Shown: one piece after another, positions 21,781-32,700 of the stretch | Position numbering within the stretch: position 1 is the first letter of the stretch | Layout: each line of letters begins with the position of its first letter | Origin: Ceratotherium simum simum | Lineage: Eukaryota > Chordata > Mammalia > Perissodactyla > Rhinocerotidae | NCBI RefSeq assembly: GCF_000283155.1 | Contig: NW_004454181.1 | Coordinates: forward strand, 18,461,673-18,525,672 | Direction of reading: 5' to 3' | Length of the DNA stretch: 64,000 nucleotides | Notes under the pieces: model-generated | Seen by the model: the letters and a program-made list of their open reading frames with translations, nothing else | Database searches by the model: none | What the model was told of the DNA's origin: nothing | Translations under genes and position numbers: made by a program

Positions 21781-21890
21781 GTTTTCTTGCCTACTGGCCT
21801 TTGCACAAGCCATTCCTTGTGCCTGGAACAGCGTTACCCCCACTGCTCTTGGCCTGTCTAACTCAGTTTATTTTTCAGCTCTCACCTTCA
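21780..21890 (+). mobile_element. L2 fragment
   Basis: GGCCTTTGCACAAGCCATTC and TGCCTGGAACAGCGTTACCC. Confidence 0.75.
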
Positions 21891-22300
21891 TTCATTCATT
21901 CAACCCATACTTACCAAGCACTTGGCATATGCCAGGCTGTGCCAAGGGTTTAGGATCTAGGAGAGAACAAGACACACTCTATCCCTGTCCGATCTGAGCT
22001 TACAGATTCTTATGGAAGGAGACAGTCAATTAAACAATTTCACCAAAAAAAAAAAAAAAAAAGTTAAGTCAAGATAAACATAGGAAGAACAGAAACAAGA
22101 GCTGAGATAGAAGGTGGGTGGGGGCATCCCGGAAGAGGCAGCAGCGTGTGCACAGCTCGGCGGCAGGAAAGAAACTGCCTTGTTAGAAGCGTGGAAAGAC
22201 CCATGTGGCTGCAGTATGGTGAGGGAGCAGGGCAGGGGGATGCTGGAGAGGGGCCAGAGCAGATCAGCCCAGGGGTCCTTCTCGGTAAGCTGGGGCGCCT
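21890..22300 (-). mobile_element. L2 remnant
   Basis: CATTCATTCATTCAACCCAT, TTGGCATATGCCAGGCTGTG, GAGAGAACAAGACACACTCT; poly(A) stretch at 22044-22062. Confidence 0.8.
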
Positions 22301-22764
22301 CCCCCCGATGTTTGGGTAGGTGCTCCCCGTTCCTTCCCTGTCATAGCACCTGTCGCTCTGGATTGCCATTGCTTGCTCACTTCTCTGACTCCTCAACTAG
22401 ACCTCAAGTCCCTGAGGACAGAGATCACCTCCTGGAAGTGTTGTACCCTCTATTCTTGACTCACTGCATAAAGTAAAATATGCATCATCCATAAGAGCTG
22501 CCAATACTGTCTCTCCAGTCTGCCCCATCTCAGCACACGGTGCCACCACCCATCCAGCCGCTCAAACGAAAACCCAGGAATCATCGTGCACAACCTTGAT
22601 TTCCATTTCCGTCCTCCCAAGACTGCAGGAAAAGACCTCTCCCCTCCACGTCTTGAACCACTCGAATCTGCCATGGCCACCACCCTGGGCCAAGCCCCCA
22701 CGGGAGCTGCTCAGCTGCTCCTTCCTATATTCCCCCATCGTACCACTCCCCTGCTGAAAATGTT

Positions 22765-22820
22765 CGCAACCAATTCTTTTTTTTTGTTTCAACTCTGCAG
22801 ACTGAAAAGCGAAACAAATA
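22765..22820 (-). repeat. Copy 1 of an unnamed repeat with ISRE-like core
   Basis: TGCAGACTGAAAAGCGAAAC at 22796-22815 is the exact reverse complement of 24791-24810. Flanking bases (GTTCGCAACCAATTC) also match copy 2 after reversal. Confidence 0.7.
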
Positions 22821-23040
22821 CAAAAGCACAGTGAGTTCCTAGTGGGCTTAGAATAAAGTCTTTCTGCCGGCCTGCAAATTCTTGCTGATCTGGCCTTGTC
22901 TAGGTCTCCAAGCTCACCTCCCACACTCTCCCCTCTGCTGTCCTAGCCGCACTGGCCTCTCTCTTCTTTTTCTGATTTGTACATATTCTAAGGTATATTC
23001 CTGCCTCAGGATCTTTACATGTGCCCTCTACCCAGAATGC

Positions 23041-23245
23041 TATGGTCATGTGCCACTTAACGTCGGGGATACATTCTGAGAAATGCATCACTGGGCAATT
23101 CTGTCACTGTGCGAACATCATAGAGTGTACTTACACAAACCTGGATGGTACAGCCTACTACACACCTAAGCTATATGGTACTCATCTTGTGGGACCACTG
23201 TCGTGTATGTGGTCCGTTGTTGACTGAACGTCATCATGCAGCGTC
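23041..23245 (-). mobile_element. DNA transposon fossil
   Basis: GTCATGTGCCACTTAACGTC at the left and ACGTCATCATGCAGCG at the right are decayed inverted ends. GAACATCATAGAGTGTACTT and CCTACTACACACCTAAGCTA are internal words of a common mammalian DNA transposon; family name not assigned. Confidence 0.75.
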
Positions 23246-23544
23246 TAACTGTATTTCCCCAGATTTTCACCTGGCTGTGTCCTCCTCACCCAAACTCAAC
23301 TCCCGTGTCACTTCCTTGGAGGGGCCTTCGTGCCTCCCCACCCTCACCATCACTACTCGCCATTACTCGCCATCCGATGCCCTGTTGGCTCTCCCTGGCA
23401 TTTCCTTGTTTGTTCATCCAGTATTTGTTTATCGTCAGTCTTCCCTCTCTGGAAGGTAAACTGCATGAGAGCAGGGGCCTTATAGCTGTAGCCCCAGATC
23501 CTGACACATCATAGGCCTTCAGTTGTTGGTTGTTGAATGAAAAA

Positions 23545-23725
23545 ATTGATTGATCTCTTTTATATGCCAGGCTCTGTTCTAAGCACTTTACATGTATTAT
23601 CTGACTGACTCTCACAATAGCAGCCCTGAGAGAGAAGCTGCAGCTTAGAAAGGTGAAGTGACCTGCCCAAGGTCACGCAGCTGGGAAGCAGTGGAGCCTG
23701 GATTCAAACCCACCTGCCCCTCAAG
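23545..23725 (-). mobile_element. MIR SINE
   Basis: CTAAGCACTTTACATGTATT, GCCCAAGGTCACGCAGCTGG. Confidence 0.88.
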
Positions 23726-24785
23726 ACGGCACTAGCAATTATAACGAAGTACTGATCCCCATAGCAAACCCTCATGCTTCGTGAATGAATGATTGAATGA
23801 ATGAATGGGCAAATTGTAAACACCTGGACTGAGTGGCATGGCCGAATGACAGACATTCCCAGCTTTAAGAAGCTCACCGTCTTCTTCTCCTTGGGTCTCT
23901 GTTTTGGAGTGGGGAAAGAAGGGAGCATTCTCACTGACCGAGGGACTGTCATGTGCCAGGTACTGTACCAATGGCCCTGTGGTTATCTGCTCTGCCCAGA
24001 GTGGCCACCACAGCAGCCCAGCCAGCGAGGGAACCCTGGGGAGCATCCGTAGCTGTGGGCTCTCCTTCAGGCAGCTCTGTTATCTTGTGAGAGCATGTCT
24101 CTGGCTGGCTGCCCACCCGCCTGCCAGCCACAGCTTCTTAGCTCATCAATCAAGAGCCATGCTCTGCCAGGCTGTGTCTCAGAGGAAGACAAGTCAGCTG
24201 AAGATGGAATGGGCCGCAGGCTCAGGAGGGAATCGAAGACATTTGGGGGGCGGGGGAGGCTCAGCAAGACAGCTGAGGACTGGATCAATCCCCCCTCCAC
24301 TAAGGAGGGTCGATTGGAGGAGGAGGCAGGGGCAGGGTTCCCATCGGAAAAGCAGTGGGGTGAGCAGGAGAGGTGCAGGAAATGGTTGGGGTGGGCGGGG
24401 GTGGTTTTCCATTGCAACAGAAATTCAGTCTCCTGGAGTGCCCTGGCTGCGTCCACAGCCCCAGTGGAGAGACTGACAGCTCTGGGAAGGCGGGGCAGCT
24501 TATGGCCGCTGGTTTCTTGCAGGCTCTGCTGCCCTTCCGCACCGCTCAGGCTCCCCGTGGCCTGGTTTCCCGGCAGCCCCTGCCTCCCAACGCTGCGGGG
24601 AGGAGAGTGGCGGGAGAGGCTGGGCCCCTCCATCTTCACCACTCCCTCTCCTGTCTCAGCTTTGAGCCCCTTGGGATTGGAATTTGCTCTATCTCCCCAG
24701 GGAGGTTCTGCTGAAAGTCAAGATGTCTGAGCCTCCGACTCCTTGGAGATCTTCTCGTCCAGAGAGGCAAATCCGCAGGCTCTTG
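23726..24785. other. Unique GC-moderate sequence
   Basis: Overlapping open frames on both strands up to 211 codons from 24095 and 191 codons from 24642 on the minus strand. None matches a family I know, and the mutual overlap argues against coding. A (GAAT)n run is at 23785-23806. Confidence 0.5.
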
Positions 24786-24965
24786 TTTTCGTTTCGCTTT
24801 TCAGTCTGCACAGTTAAAAAAAAAAAAAAAAGGAATTAGTTGCCAACATTAAAACAGGAATAGATTGCACATAAAAATCTGATTTCTGGCTTCTCTTAAA
24901 AAATGCAATGCTCTGACAACTGTACGCTGGCTTTCCCAGAGCGGGGTTGAGGCTGCACCACACGG
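24785..24965 (+). repeat. Copy 2 of the unnamed repeat with ISRE-like core
   Basis: GTTTCGCTTTTCAGTCTGCA, A-run, then TTAGTTGCCAACATT and CACATAAAAATCTGATTTCT. The second half also matches 33600-33735. Confidence 0.7.
24791..24802 (-). promoter_or_regulatory. ISRE-like motif
   Basis: Minus strand GAAAAGCGAAAC resembles interferon-stimulated response elements. An identical copy on the plus strand is at 22804-22815. Confidence 0.4.
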
Positions 24966-25129
24966 AGCCCACCACGCCCTCTTCGCCCTCTGTGTTACTG
25001 AGCAGGCCCCTTCGGGCTTTGAGTTTCCCACTTCTCACCTATTCCTCACCAGACCCCTCTGTGGGGAAAGTGAGGCCCACAGTGGGCAGGGAGTGAGAGC
25101 GGGGCCCCGGGGGTGACAGTTAGCCCTGG

Positions 25130-25310
25130 GACTGAGGCCTCCTGGTTTCACATCCCAGGGCTGCTCTTATGAGCTGTGCCATCTTGGGCAAGTAACCAAA
25201 GAGCTCCTCAGAGCTCCAGTTTTCTCATCTGTGGAATGGAGATAATGGCAGTACCTTGTGAGGAATCAGTTCGATGCTGCACGGGTAACATGTAGCACAA
25301 TCCCTTGTAT
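25130..25310 (+). mobile_element. MIR SINE
   Basis: GAGCTGTGCCATCTTGGGCA, CCAGTTTTCTCATCTGTGGA. Confidence 0.85.
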
Positions 25311-25389
25311 GTTTACAAGGAAGATGCTCATAGTTTTGAACAGGTGATATGCCTGATAATATAGATGTTCCAGTTAATTGTCACACACA

Positions 25390-25880
25390 CACAAAAACAC
25401 AAAGTATCTCAAAACTTAGTGGCTTAAAACAACAATGTGTTACTGTTTCTTACAGTTCCACGTGCTGAGTTGGTTCATATGGGTGGTTCTTACTGGGGTC
25501 TCTGGTATTGTTGTGCAGTCATTTGAATGCTCGACTGGGGCTGAACTTCCAAGATGGCTCACTCACATGATTGGCGTATGATGTTAGCTTTCAGCTGGAG
25601 CTCGGATAGGACTGTGGATCACAGTGCCTACATGGGGCCACTCCATGTGACTTGGGCTTCTCCCAGCATGAGAGAGAGTGTCCCAGAGCAAGCAATCCAA
25701 GAGAAGCAGATGCAGCTGCATGACCTCTTATGACCTGTCCTTAAATGTCACATAGTGTCACTTCCACCAGCCTTTATTGGTCTAAGCAGATACAAACCTG
25801 CTCAGATCGAACAGGAGGGGACACAGATCCTACCTCTCAAAGAGTTTGGGAGCCATGTTTTAAAACCATCACAACATATA
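25390..25880 (-). mobile_element. LTR-like ancient remnant
   Basis: CTTAGTGGCTTAAAACAACA, TTACAGTTCCACGTGCTGAG, ACCTCTCAAAGAGTTTGGGA. Same type as 2455-2880. Confidence 0.55.
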
Positions 25881-25884
25881 TGTA

Positions 25885-26590
25885 AACTGAAAAATAAGTC
25901 CCCCTTGCATCCCATTCCACCAGGGCCGAATTACCCTCCCTAGCAGCAACCACTACTAACTAATTTCCTGTGCATCTTCCCAGAGAGAGTCCACACATAC
26001 ATGGATGTGAGAGTTACACATACACAGAGATCCCTACCACCTACCTACTCTGGTTACCCTAACACTATTCCAACTCAGGAACCAAATGGATTCAGATAGC
26101 CTCTGGATGAACTACGTGCTGTTGAACTCTTGCTATTTGCTATCTGAAATGAAATGGCAGAGTCAAAGATTCCAATAATGTAGCATCTCTTGCTTTCCAA
26201 ACCCTCCCTATCTGAATTCAGAAACCAAATAGATTTGGATAGTAAGAGTCCACCTCTTCCCGCCGTGCCCCCCACAAATGTAAGCATACTAGACATGCTG
26301 TTCTATCTCGTGCAGTTTTCACTTAACGATTTATCTTGAAGATCAGCCTGTTTCAGCTGGTGGGTCTCATTCCTTGTAAGAGCACAAAGCATTCCATTGT
26401 TCAAACGCACCATAATTTGTTTAATCAAATCACCTCCTACTGGCCACTTGTTTTTTTTCTTTTTTCCAGTCTTCTGCTAATCATATTCCACACTGCAGTG
26501 AATAGCCTTGTCCAGAAGTCTTTCTGCACTTGTGTAAGATTATCTGTGTGATAAGGTCCTACAGGCAGAATTCTGGGTCAAAGGGAAGGG
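25885..26590 (-). mobile_element. Ancient L1-type remnant
   Basis: AGCATTCCATTGTTCAAACG, CACCATAATTTGTTTAATCA, TTCTGGGTCAAAGGGAAGGG. The stretch 26060-26280 within it is of different character (see separate repeat). Confidence 0.65.
26075..26242. repeat. Direct and inverted short repeats
   Basis: 25-base direct repeats at 26075-26099 and 26218-26242 (21 of 25 identical). ATTCAGATAG at 26090 and CTATCTGAAT at 26208 are inverted. Confidence 0.7.
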
Positions 26591-27285
26591 TTCCCGTGAC
26601 CATCTCTACCACATCCTGGCAAGACAGGCTCAGATGCCGCATCTTCTCGTGTTCTGCCTGGATCTTTTGCCCTTGCTCCTGCTGTCACCTTGTGGGATCC
26701 TGCCTGTTTCCAGGGCAGCAGGTGGCAGCTGCTTCCCAGCTACTCACCAGGGTTACACAGAGGCGTGCAGTGGGGAGGGGAATGAGGGGACCCCGCAGGC
26801 ACGGAGATGATGGCCTTTGCAAAAGGAGGACGTGGGGAGCTGGGGGTGGGGGGCACCTCACCCCACTTATTTGCCTTCTGATTTTCAGCAGCAGCTGCAT
26901 CTGTTTTTCTCAGACCTCAAAGCCATTGCTGGGAGATTCAGGGTGCTTTCACTCTCTTTAAAGAGAAAAAGAGAGCTTGCTTCTCATGGCAGGTCTGCAC
27001 CCAGCTATGCAGAGCTGTCTGTAGAAGCTTCCAGATGTGCAAAGACCACAAGGAAGAAGCATCATCGGGAGCCCCACTTCTCCCTTCCCCTGTTTTTCAG
27101 TGTCACAGGATGCCCATAACTGCTGGGTTCTACTGCTGTGCTGACACAATATTGAAACAGGGCCCACTAAGGGCACAATTGTCCTTATGTGCGCTGCACC
27201 ATGATGAGGAGGCTGCAAGGCACAGAGGGTATGCAGGTCATTTGCTGTTTGCTCTCAGATCCATTCCCTGCCCCTCCCCTCCTGG
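26591..27285. other. Unique sequence
   Basis: No gene supported; GT-GG rich words near 26833-26855. Confidence 0.5.
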
Positions 27286-27289
27286 GCTC

Positions 27290-27722
27290 AGCATCTAGGG
27301 GGCTGAAGTACATTTCCCAGTCTCCCCTGCCAACTGGTTTCCTATTAAGTTTGGCCACTGGGAGGTACTGGCAGATTAGAGAGTGGGGGATGGGGAGAAG
27401 TTGGGATGTATCCCCCCACACCGACAGTTCTGCGGTCTCTGGCAGTGACTCCAGAAGATGGCCGCTTCCTCTAACGTCCTAGCTCCCACCAAGCGGCCAT
27501 GGCTCTTGGGCTGCAGTGGCATCAACCCCTCCCTTTGTCCCTTCAGCCCTGGAGAAATAGTGATTTCCTACAGTGGTTAATCTCTCGATTGTCCCACCTT
27601 TCCTTGATTCTCTTTTCTTCTAGCTCCTCTCTAACTAGATGCCCATATTAAATTCCTTCTCTTGAACTCTCTGGCGTGGGTTTTGACTTCCTGCCTGGAC
27701 CACAACTGATGTGGTGGGTGAA
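27290..27722 (+). mobile_element. LTR-like remnant
   Basis: ACATTTCCCAGTCTCCCCTG, TTAAGTTTGGCCACTGGGAG, CATATTAAATTCCTTCTCTT, then TGACTTCCTGCCTGGACC: LTR-like layout with a polyadenylation-type region. Family uncertain. Confidence 0.45.
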
Positions 27723-27724
27723 CA

Positions 27725-27960
27725 TGTGGACTCAGGTTGGATGCCCGGACTCAAATCCCAGCTCTCCCACTTACTGGTTCTGAGACCCTGGGCAAGTTAC
27801 CAAGCTCTCTGTGCCTCTGTTCCTTCATCTGTAAAGTGGGAATAAGAATAGTACCGCCCTCCTTGGCTCATTGTGAAGGTTAACTGGTCTAATAGTTGTA
27901 AACTACTTAGAATAATGCCTGGAACATATTAAGCGCAATATTAATATGAAGTTTTGGGTT
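27725..27960 (+). mobile_element. MIR SINE
   Basis: GGACTCAAATCCCAGCTCTC, CCCTGGGCAAGTTACCAAGC, TTAGAATAATGCCTGGAACA. Confidence 0.9.
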
Positions 27961-27963
27961 TTT

Positions 27964-28167
27964 GGGCCGGCCCCGTGGCTTAGCGGTTAAGTGCGCGCGC
28001 TCTGCTGCTGGCGGTCCGGGTTCGGATCCCGGGCATGCACCGTTGCACCGCTTCTCCGGCCATGCTGAGGCCGCGTCCCACATGCAGCAACTAGAAGGAT
28101 GTGCAACTATGACATACAACTATCTACTGGGGCTTTGGGGGAAAAAAAATAAATAAATAAAATTAAA
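27964..28167 (+). mobile_element. ERE SINE, A-type
   Basis: GGGCCGGCCCCGTGGCTTAG head. Exact target repeat AAGTTTTGGGTTTTT at both ends; inserted at the end of a MIR. Confidence 0.95.
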
Positions 28168-28182
28168 AGTTTTGGGTTTTTT

Positions 28183-28345
28183 TTCCCATTTAATCCTTAC
28201 AACTTCCCTGAGAGAAAGGGGCTGTTACTGTCCTGGTTTTACAGACAAGAAAACAGAACATGTATGTAAAGAGATAAAGAGACTGAGGTCGTGAAGCTGT
28301 AGTGAAGGGACTCACACGGGGTCAGCCCGACTCCAGTTTACGCCT
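28183..28345 (-). mobile_element. MIR SINE, diverged
   Basis: CATTTAATCCTTACAACTTC, GGTTTTACAGACAAGAAAAC. Confidence 0.75.
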
Positions 28346-28690
28346 GCTCTACCATGCAGCCAATCCAAACCACATTCAGTGGCAGGCCAGGGACCTCGGC
28401 GTGGCTGCTGCAGCTCCCATGCTGACTGGTGGGCACTGGGTCCTTTGGCCTGCCTGTCACTGTATCCCTCACCCCCAGCCCATCCTTGCAAATGGGAAGC
28501 CAACACAGCCAGCAGCCTGTTCCTGAGGGCGAAGGAAAGCGGTTCTGGGAGGGGAAGCAGTGGTGGTGGAGCATAAGACCATTTTCACCCTCTTCATTGT
28601 AGTGACCATTCATTGAGCTCTTCTTATGGTGGCAGATACTGCTGCGGTCACATACACGCCAAATTATTTAAGATTTTTGTAGCTGCATGT
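28346..28690. other. Unique sequence
   Basis: Nothing recognised. Confidence 0.5.
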
Positions 28691-28705
28691 AAGAGAAATC
28701 CAACT

Positions 28706-28947
28706 AGGGCCGGCCCGGTGGCATAGCAGTTAAGTGCGCTCACTCCACTGCTGGCGGCCCGGGTTCGGATCCCGGGCGCGCACCAACGCACCGCTTGTCA
28801 GGCCATGCTGTGGCGGCGTCCCATATAAAGTGGAGGAAGATCGGCACGGATATTAGCTCAGGGCCAGTCTTCCTCAGCAAAAAGAGGAGAATTGGCATGG
28901 ATGTTAGCTCAGGGCTGATCTTCCTCACACACACAGAAAAAAGATAA
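28706..28947 (+). mobile_element. ERE SINE, B-type
   Basis: Head GGGCCGGCCCGGTGGCATAG, CACACACA plus A tail. Flanks AATCCAACTA and AACACAACTA are diverged target repeats. Inserted at the start of an older interspersed repeat. Confidence 0.93.
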
Positions 28948-28949
28948 AA

Positions 28950-29440
28950 GAAACACAACTAAATTGGCTTGAGGAACACGCTAATGAATTGGCTCACAGA
29001 ACTGGGAAGTCCAGTAGTAGATCTGGCTTCAAGCAATGCATGGCCTTGTTTACATCATTATCATCATCATCATCATCATCGTCATCATCATCAATCATCA
29101 TCATCATCATCATCATCATCATTATCTTGGTTCTATTTCCTTCTAAGAAGTGACTTCATCCACAGATAGATGTGCTTTCTTCAGATTTATATTCTACCAG
29201 CTCAATAACTCCAGGGAGGAGAGATCCTTTCCCAAAGCAGACTCTGGTTGGCCTGCTTGAGTCTTGACCCCACCCTAGGGACCAATCGCTCTTGCCAAGA
29301 AGATATCATGATTGGCCGGGCATGGTCAGTGCTCCATTCCTGTGGCCAGGAAGAGGCCCAGGCTCTGTGACTGAAAGTCTCAACAGAGCACACAGAATGG
29401 TGTGGATCCCAAAGAAATGGATGCGATGCAGACAATATGA
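28950..29440 (+). mobile_element. Ancient interspersed repeat, family X
   Basis: ACAACTAAATTGGCTTGAGG, AATTGGCTCACAGAACTGGG, CCAATCGCTCTTGCCAAG and ATGATTGGCCGGGCATGGTC; the CT-rich part of the family is replaced by a (TCA)n run. Confidence 0.55.
29054..29133. repeat. (TCA)n / (ATC)n microsatellite
   Basis: About 25 ATC units with one AATC and one GTC interruption. Reads as poly-Ser, poly-His or poly-Ile by frame. Confidence 0.95.
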
Positions 29441-29444
29441 AAAG

Positions 29445-29615
29445 AAAGAGTAAATGAATGAGTTCATGACTATCACCATATATGCATCACTTTATTTAAC
29501 CTGTACTATTACTAGCTTCATTTTGCAGAGGAGGAGTCAGGCACAGAGGTTGGGTAAGAAGATCACACTTAGTGGCCCAGCCAGGATTACAACCCGGGAT
29601 TGCTTGACTCAAAAA
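29445..29615 (-). mobile_element. MIR SINE
   Basis: CATTTTGCAGAGGAGGAGTC, GCCAGGATTACAACCCGGGA. Confidence 0.8.
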
Positions 29616-29936
29616 GCACCTACTTTACCCATGGTAGTTCCTGGGAAAGGGAGGAATCAAAAGTGGGAAAGGAGGTGGAAGACTTTGCCAAATACATCTG
29701 GGCCCTGCCTTCAGTGGCCTATGGTCATTTCCAATAGGAAGGTCCCAGCTTTCCCTGTGGGCACGGTGCCCACCAATACTCGTGCTCAAGGCTCTGTTGC
29801 ATCGCCTTGACCCAGGACCCTGGCTGGGGATCTGCCAGCTTGTTTTCTCCCTGGTGGGCATGAGTCAGGTGCTGCCCTGGTCAAGTTTGGGGCTGAACTG
29901 TGTCGCTTGCTATCTGTGCATTTATACACACAGGGA
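29616..29936. other. Unique sequence
   Basis: Nothing recognised. Confidence 0.5.
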
Positions 29937-30134
29937 GGCCGGCCCCGTGGCTTGGTGGTTAAGTGAGCGCGCTCCACTGCTGGCGACCCGGGTTCGGATC
30001 CCGGGCTCGCACCGACGCGCTGCTTCTCCGGCCATGCTGAGGCCGCGTCCCACATACAGCAACTAGAAGGATGTGCAGCTATGACATACAACTATCTACT
30101 GGGGCTTTGGGGGGAAAAATAAATAAATAAAATC
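29937..30134 (+). mobile_element. ERE SINE, A-type, young-looking
   Basis: Target repeat TTTATACACACAGGGAG is identical on both sides (29921-29937 and 30135-30151), suggesting a recent insertion. Confidence 0.95.
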
Positions 30135-30190
30135 TTTATACACACAGGGAGCAGTCCTCATCAAAGCCAGCTTGTCAAACAGTGGCCCAG

Positions 30191-30411
30191 AGCCAGCCTT
30201 GATGGCCTAGCAGTTAAAGTTTGGCACACTCCACTTCAGCGGCCTGGGTTTGGTTCCTGCGCGTGGAGCCACACCTCTCATCTGTCAGTAGCCATGCTGT
30301 GGCTGCAGCTCACATACAAGAACTAGAAGAACCTACAACTAATAATATACAACTATGTACTGGGGCTTTGGGGAGAAAAAAAAAACTGCGAAAACAAACA
30401 AACAAAAAAAC
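30191..30411 (+). mobile_element. ERE SINE, old diverged A-type
   Basis: Head AGCCAGCCTTGATGGCCTAG and Leu/Ser-tRNA-like B box GGGTTTGGTTCC. Flanks CAGTGGCCCAG and CAGCGGCCCAG are target repeats. Confidence 0.9.
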
Positions 30412-30439
30412 CCAGCGGCCCAGCTGCCCTGTTCCCTGA

Positions 30440-30815
30440 TGGGAATGTCCTGCACCTCTCCCTACTCCAACTCTACCCCAGCCAGTTCCTCTGACAGGCC
30501 ACTTCCATCCCCTGGAGTTTGTGTCTCATGCTGCATTTCCTCTACCCTCTATCCAGCTGACTCTTTCTCATCCTGTCGAATTCAGCTCAGGGGTCATTTC
30601 CTTCAGGAAGCTTCTAGGACATGCCTGCTGTTCTCCCTCGGTTTTGAGTCCCCTTCTCTGTGCTTATTTCTAACATAGTGCTAATCACATTCTAATGAAA
30701 TTCTTTTTACTCGTCTATCTTCCTGACCAAATCCTAAGATCTCTGAGGATAAGAACTTCAACTCTGAACACACCTGATGCTCCATAAATGTGTGTTGAAT
30801 TAACAAATGAATAAA
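30440..30815 (+). mobile_element. L2 3' end
   Basis: CAGGGGTCATTTCCTTCAGG, GATAAGAACTTCAACTCTG, TGTGTGTTGAATTAACAAAT. Confidence 0.8.
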
Positions 30816-31281
30816 TAAATAGCACCAGTGGGACCTATGATGTTCCCTTTGCAGGTTGAGGCACTGACCAGGGATGCCTAGGTTATATGCTGGGGACATG
30901 GACAGGGTGGAAATGCAGCCAGGATCCTTGAGGCTTTATGGATAAATCCCTCTGATTTCAGGCAACCAGGGCAGGTCTTCAGAGGCCCAGTTTGTTGCTG
31001 GCTTCTCTAAGTAGAACTTAGCCCTTAGGTAAATTATAGAGTAAATCATAGACTTGGGTGGAATGTTGGAGCCATGGAAGCTGATGTCAGAGGGGGATTT
31101 TTTGCCCTTAACTGGTTTTAGGGAGGAAAACCTTTTCCTGCACCCTCTTAGGTTAAGTTTTTAGGGGCTTGCAAATTAAACTGACAAAAGACAGATTAGC
31201 GAGAAAAAGACAGATTTAATCACATACATACAGGAGTTCACAGAAAAATGTGACTCAAGGAAGTAATTAGAATTTGGGGCT

Positions 31282-31520
31282 GGGGCCGGGCCCGTGGCAT
31301 AGCAGCTAAGTGCACGCATTCTGCTGCTGGCAACCCCGGTTCAGATCCCAGGTGTGCACCGATGCACCGCTCGTCAGGCCATGCTGTGGTGGTGTCCTGT
31401 ATAAAGTAGAGGAAGATGGGCACAGATGTTAGCCCAGGGCCAGTCTTCCTCAGCAAAAAGAAGAGGATTGGCATGTATGTTAGCTCAGGGCTGATCTTCC
31501 TCACAAAAAAAAAAAAAAAA
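31282..31520 (+). mobile_element. ERE SINE, B-type
   Basis: GGGCCGGGCCCGTGGCATAG head, pure poly(A) tail. Target repeat AGAATTTGGGGC. Confidence 0.94.
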
Positions 31521-31760
31521 AGAATTTGGGGCTTATATACCATCTTAATATGGGAAGGGGCAGGGGAAGAAGGGCACTTACACAAAAGCAAATGACTTTT
31601 AGGAAGGATAAATGGGCACTTAGGAGAATAGATGGGAGATATGATAGTTTGTGACAATGTCTGTTTAGGTGTGGTGATTCTAATCTCTAGTCAATCTTCT
31701 CTGGTTGCTCCCTGGGGAAGGGATTTATGACAATTGAGTTCTTTTGGGAGGCTATGCTTT

Positions 31761-32062
31761 TTTGTTTTTTTTTTGTGAGGAAGATCAGCCCTGAGCTAAC
31801 ATCCATGCTAATCCTCCTCTTTTTGCTGAGGAAGACCAGCTATGAGCTAACATCTATTGCCAATCAATCCTCCTCCTTTTTTTTCCCCAAAGCCCCAGTA
31901 GATAGTTGTATGTCATAGTTGCACATCCTTCTAGTTGCTGTATGTGGGATGCGGCCTCAGCGTGGCCGGAGAAGCGATGCATAGGTGCACACCCGGGATC
32001 CGAACCCGGGCCACCAGTAGCAGAGTGCGTGCACTTAACCGCCAAGCCACAGGGCCGGCCCA
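31761..32062 (-). mobile_element. ERE SINE, composite A+B tail
   Basis: Exact 16-bp target repeat GGGAGGCTATGCTTTT at 31745-31760 and 32063-32078. Contains both the CCCCAGTAGATAG and the doubled GCTAACAT blocks. Confidence 0.95.
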
Positions 32063-32189
32063 GGGAGGCTATGCTTTTAGACAGATAAGAGATTTCAGGA
32101 ACTCAAATGCCTTCTGCTCAAGTAATTTTCATGCAACAGTGGCATATTCTTGACCCCTTCACTGAGAAGTCCAGGGATTGAGACTGCAT

Positions 32190-32700
32190 CAGTTAAAGCT
32201 GAATCCAGGAGCTCAAATCATTTCCTCAAGTCTCAGATCTCTCTCTCTCTCATACACATCAATTAATCCGTCAATCTGTTCCCCTCTCTCTTCCTCTCTC
32301 TTTATTTCTCTCCCTCTCTTTTCAGGCTGTCTTCTTCTGTGATGGCTTCATTCTCAAGGAAGCTCTTCCCATGTCATGGCCAGATGGTCTCCAGCACCTC
32401 CATATGTGCACCAAACCAATTGCTGGCAATTGTCTTTTCCCAAGAGTTCCAGCAAAATTCCTTGGATTGAGTCTCATTGGACCCAGCAGGGAAAGAAATC
32501 AGCTGACCAGCCAGGCCAGGCCTGGCACATGTGCTCACCCGGGAGCCGGGCGGATAGAAAGGCCAGGTCAGCTTCACCCAAACCGCATGGACTGAGAGAA
32601 GAGGAGGGGTGGTTTCCGGAAGGATAACTAGGGTGCTGCTAACAGAAGGAGCAGAGTGGATTCCAGGCAAGGGAAAACCACAGACGTCCTCTATACCGAG
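32190..32700 (+). mobile_element. Ancient interspersed repeat, family X
   Basis: GAATCCAGGAGCTCAAATCA, (CT)n at 32228-32315, GAGTCTCATTGGACCCAGC, GCATGGACTGAGAGAAGAGG, GAGTGGATTCCAGGCAAGGG. Confidence 0.6.

Larger units (their letters stand above)
22325..23545 (+). mobile_element. L2 tract split by DNA transposon
   Basis: CAGAGATCACCTCCTGGAAG, CTTCCTCCCATCGTACCACT-type order, CTTGCTGATCTGGCCTTGTC, GTGTCACTTCCTTGGAGGGG, TTGTTGGTTGTTGAATGAA. Confidence 0.8.
31085..32160. mobile_element. Possible LTR-retrotransposon remnant split by two EREs
   Basis: AAACTGACAAAAGACAGATT, GCGAGAAAAAGACAGATTTA, GGGCTTATATACCATC. Purine-rich LTR-like phrasing only; no gag/pol/env reading seen. Confidence 0.4.

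Noticed and set aside
24067..24730. Overlapping 191- and 211-codon frames on opposite strands
   Set aside because: Both cannot be coding over the same bases, and neither resembles a known family.
29054..29133. CRISPR-like periodicity
   Set aside because: Trinucleotide microsatellite in a mammalian genome; no spacer structure.
31085..32160. Possible provirus
   Set aside because: LTR-like phrasing only, no gag, pol or env reading; listed as a low-confidence remnant.
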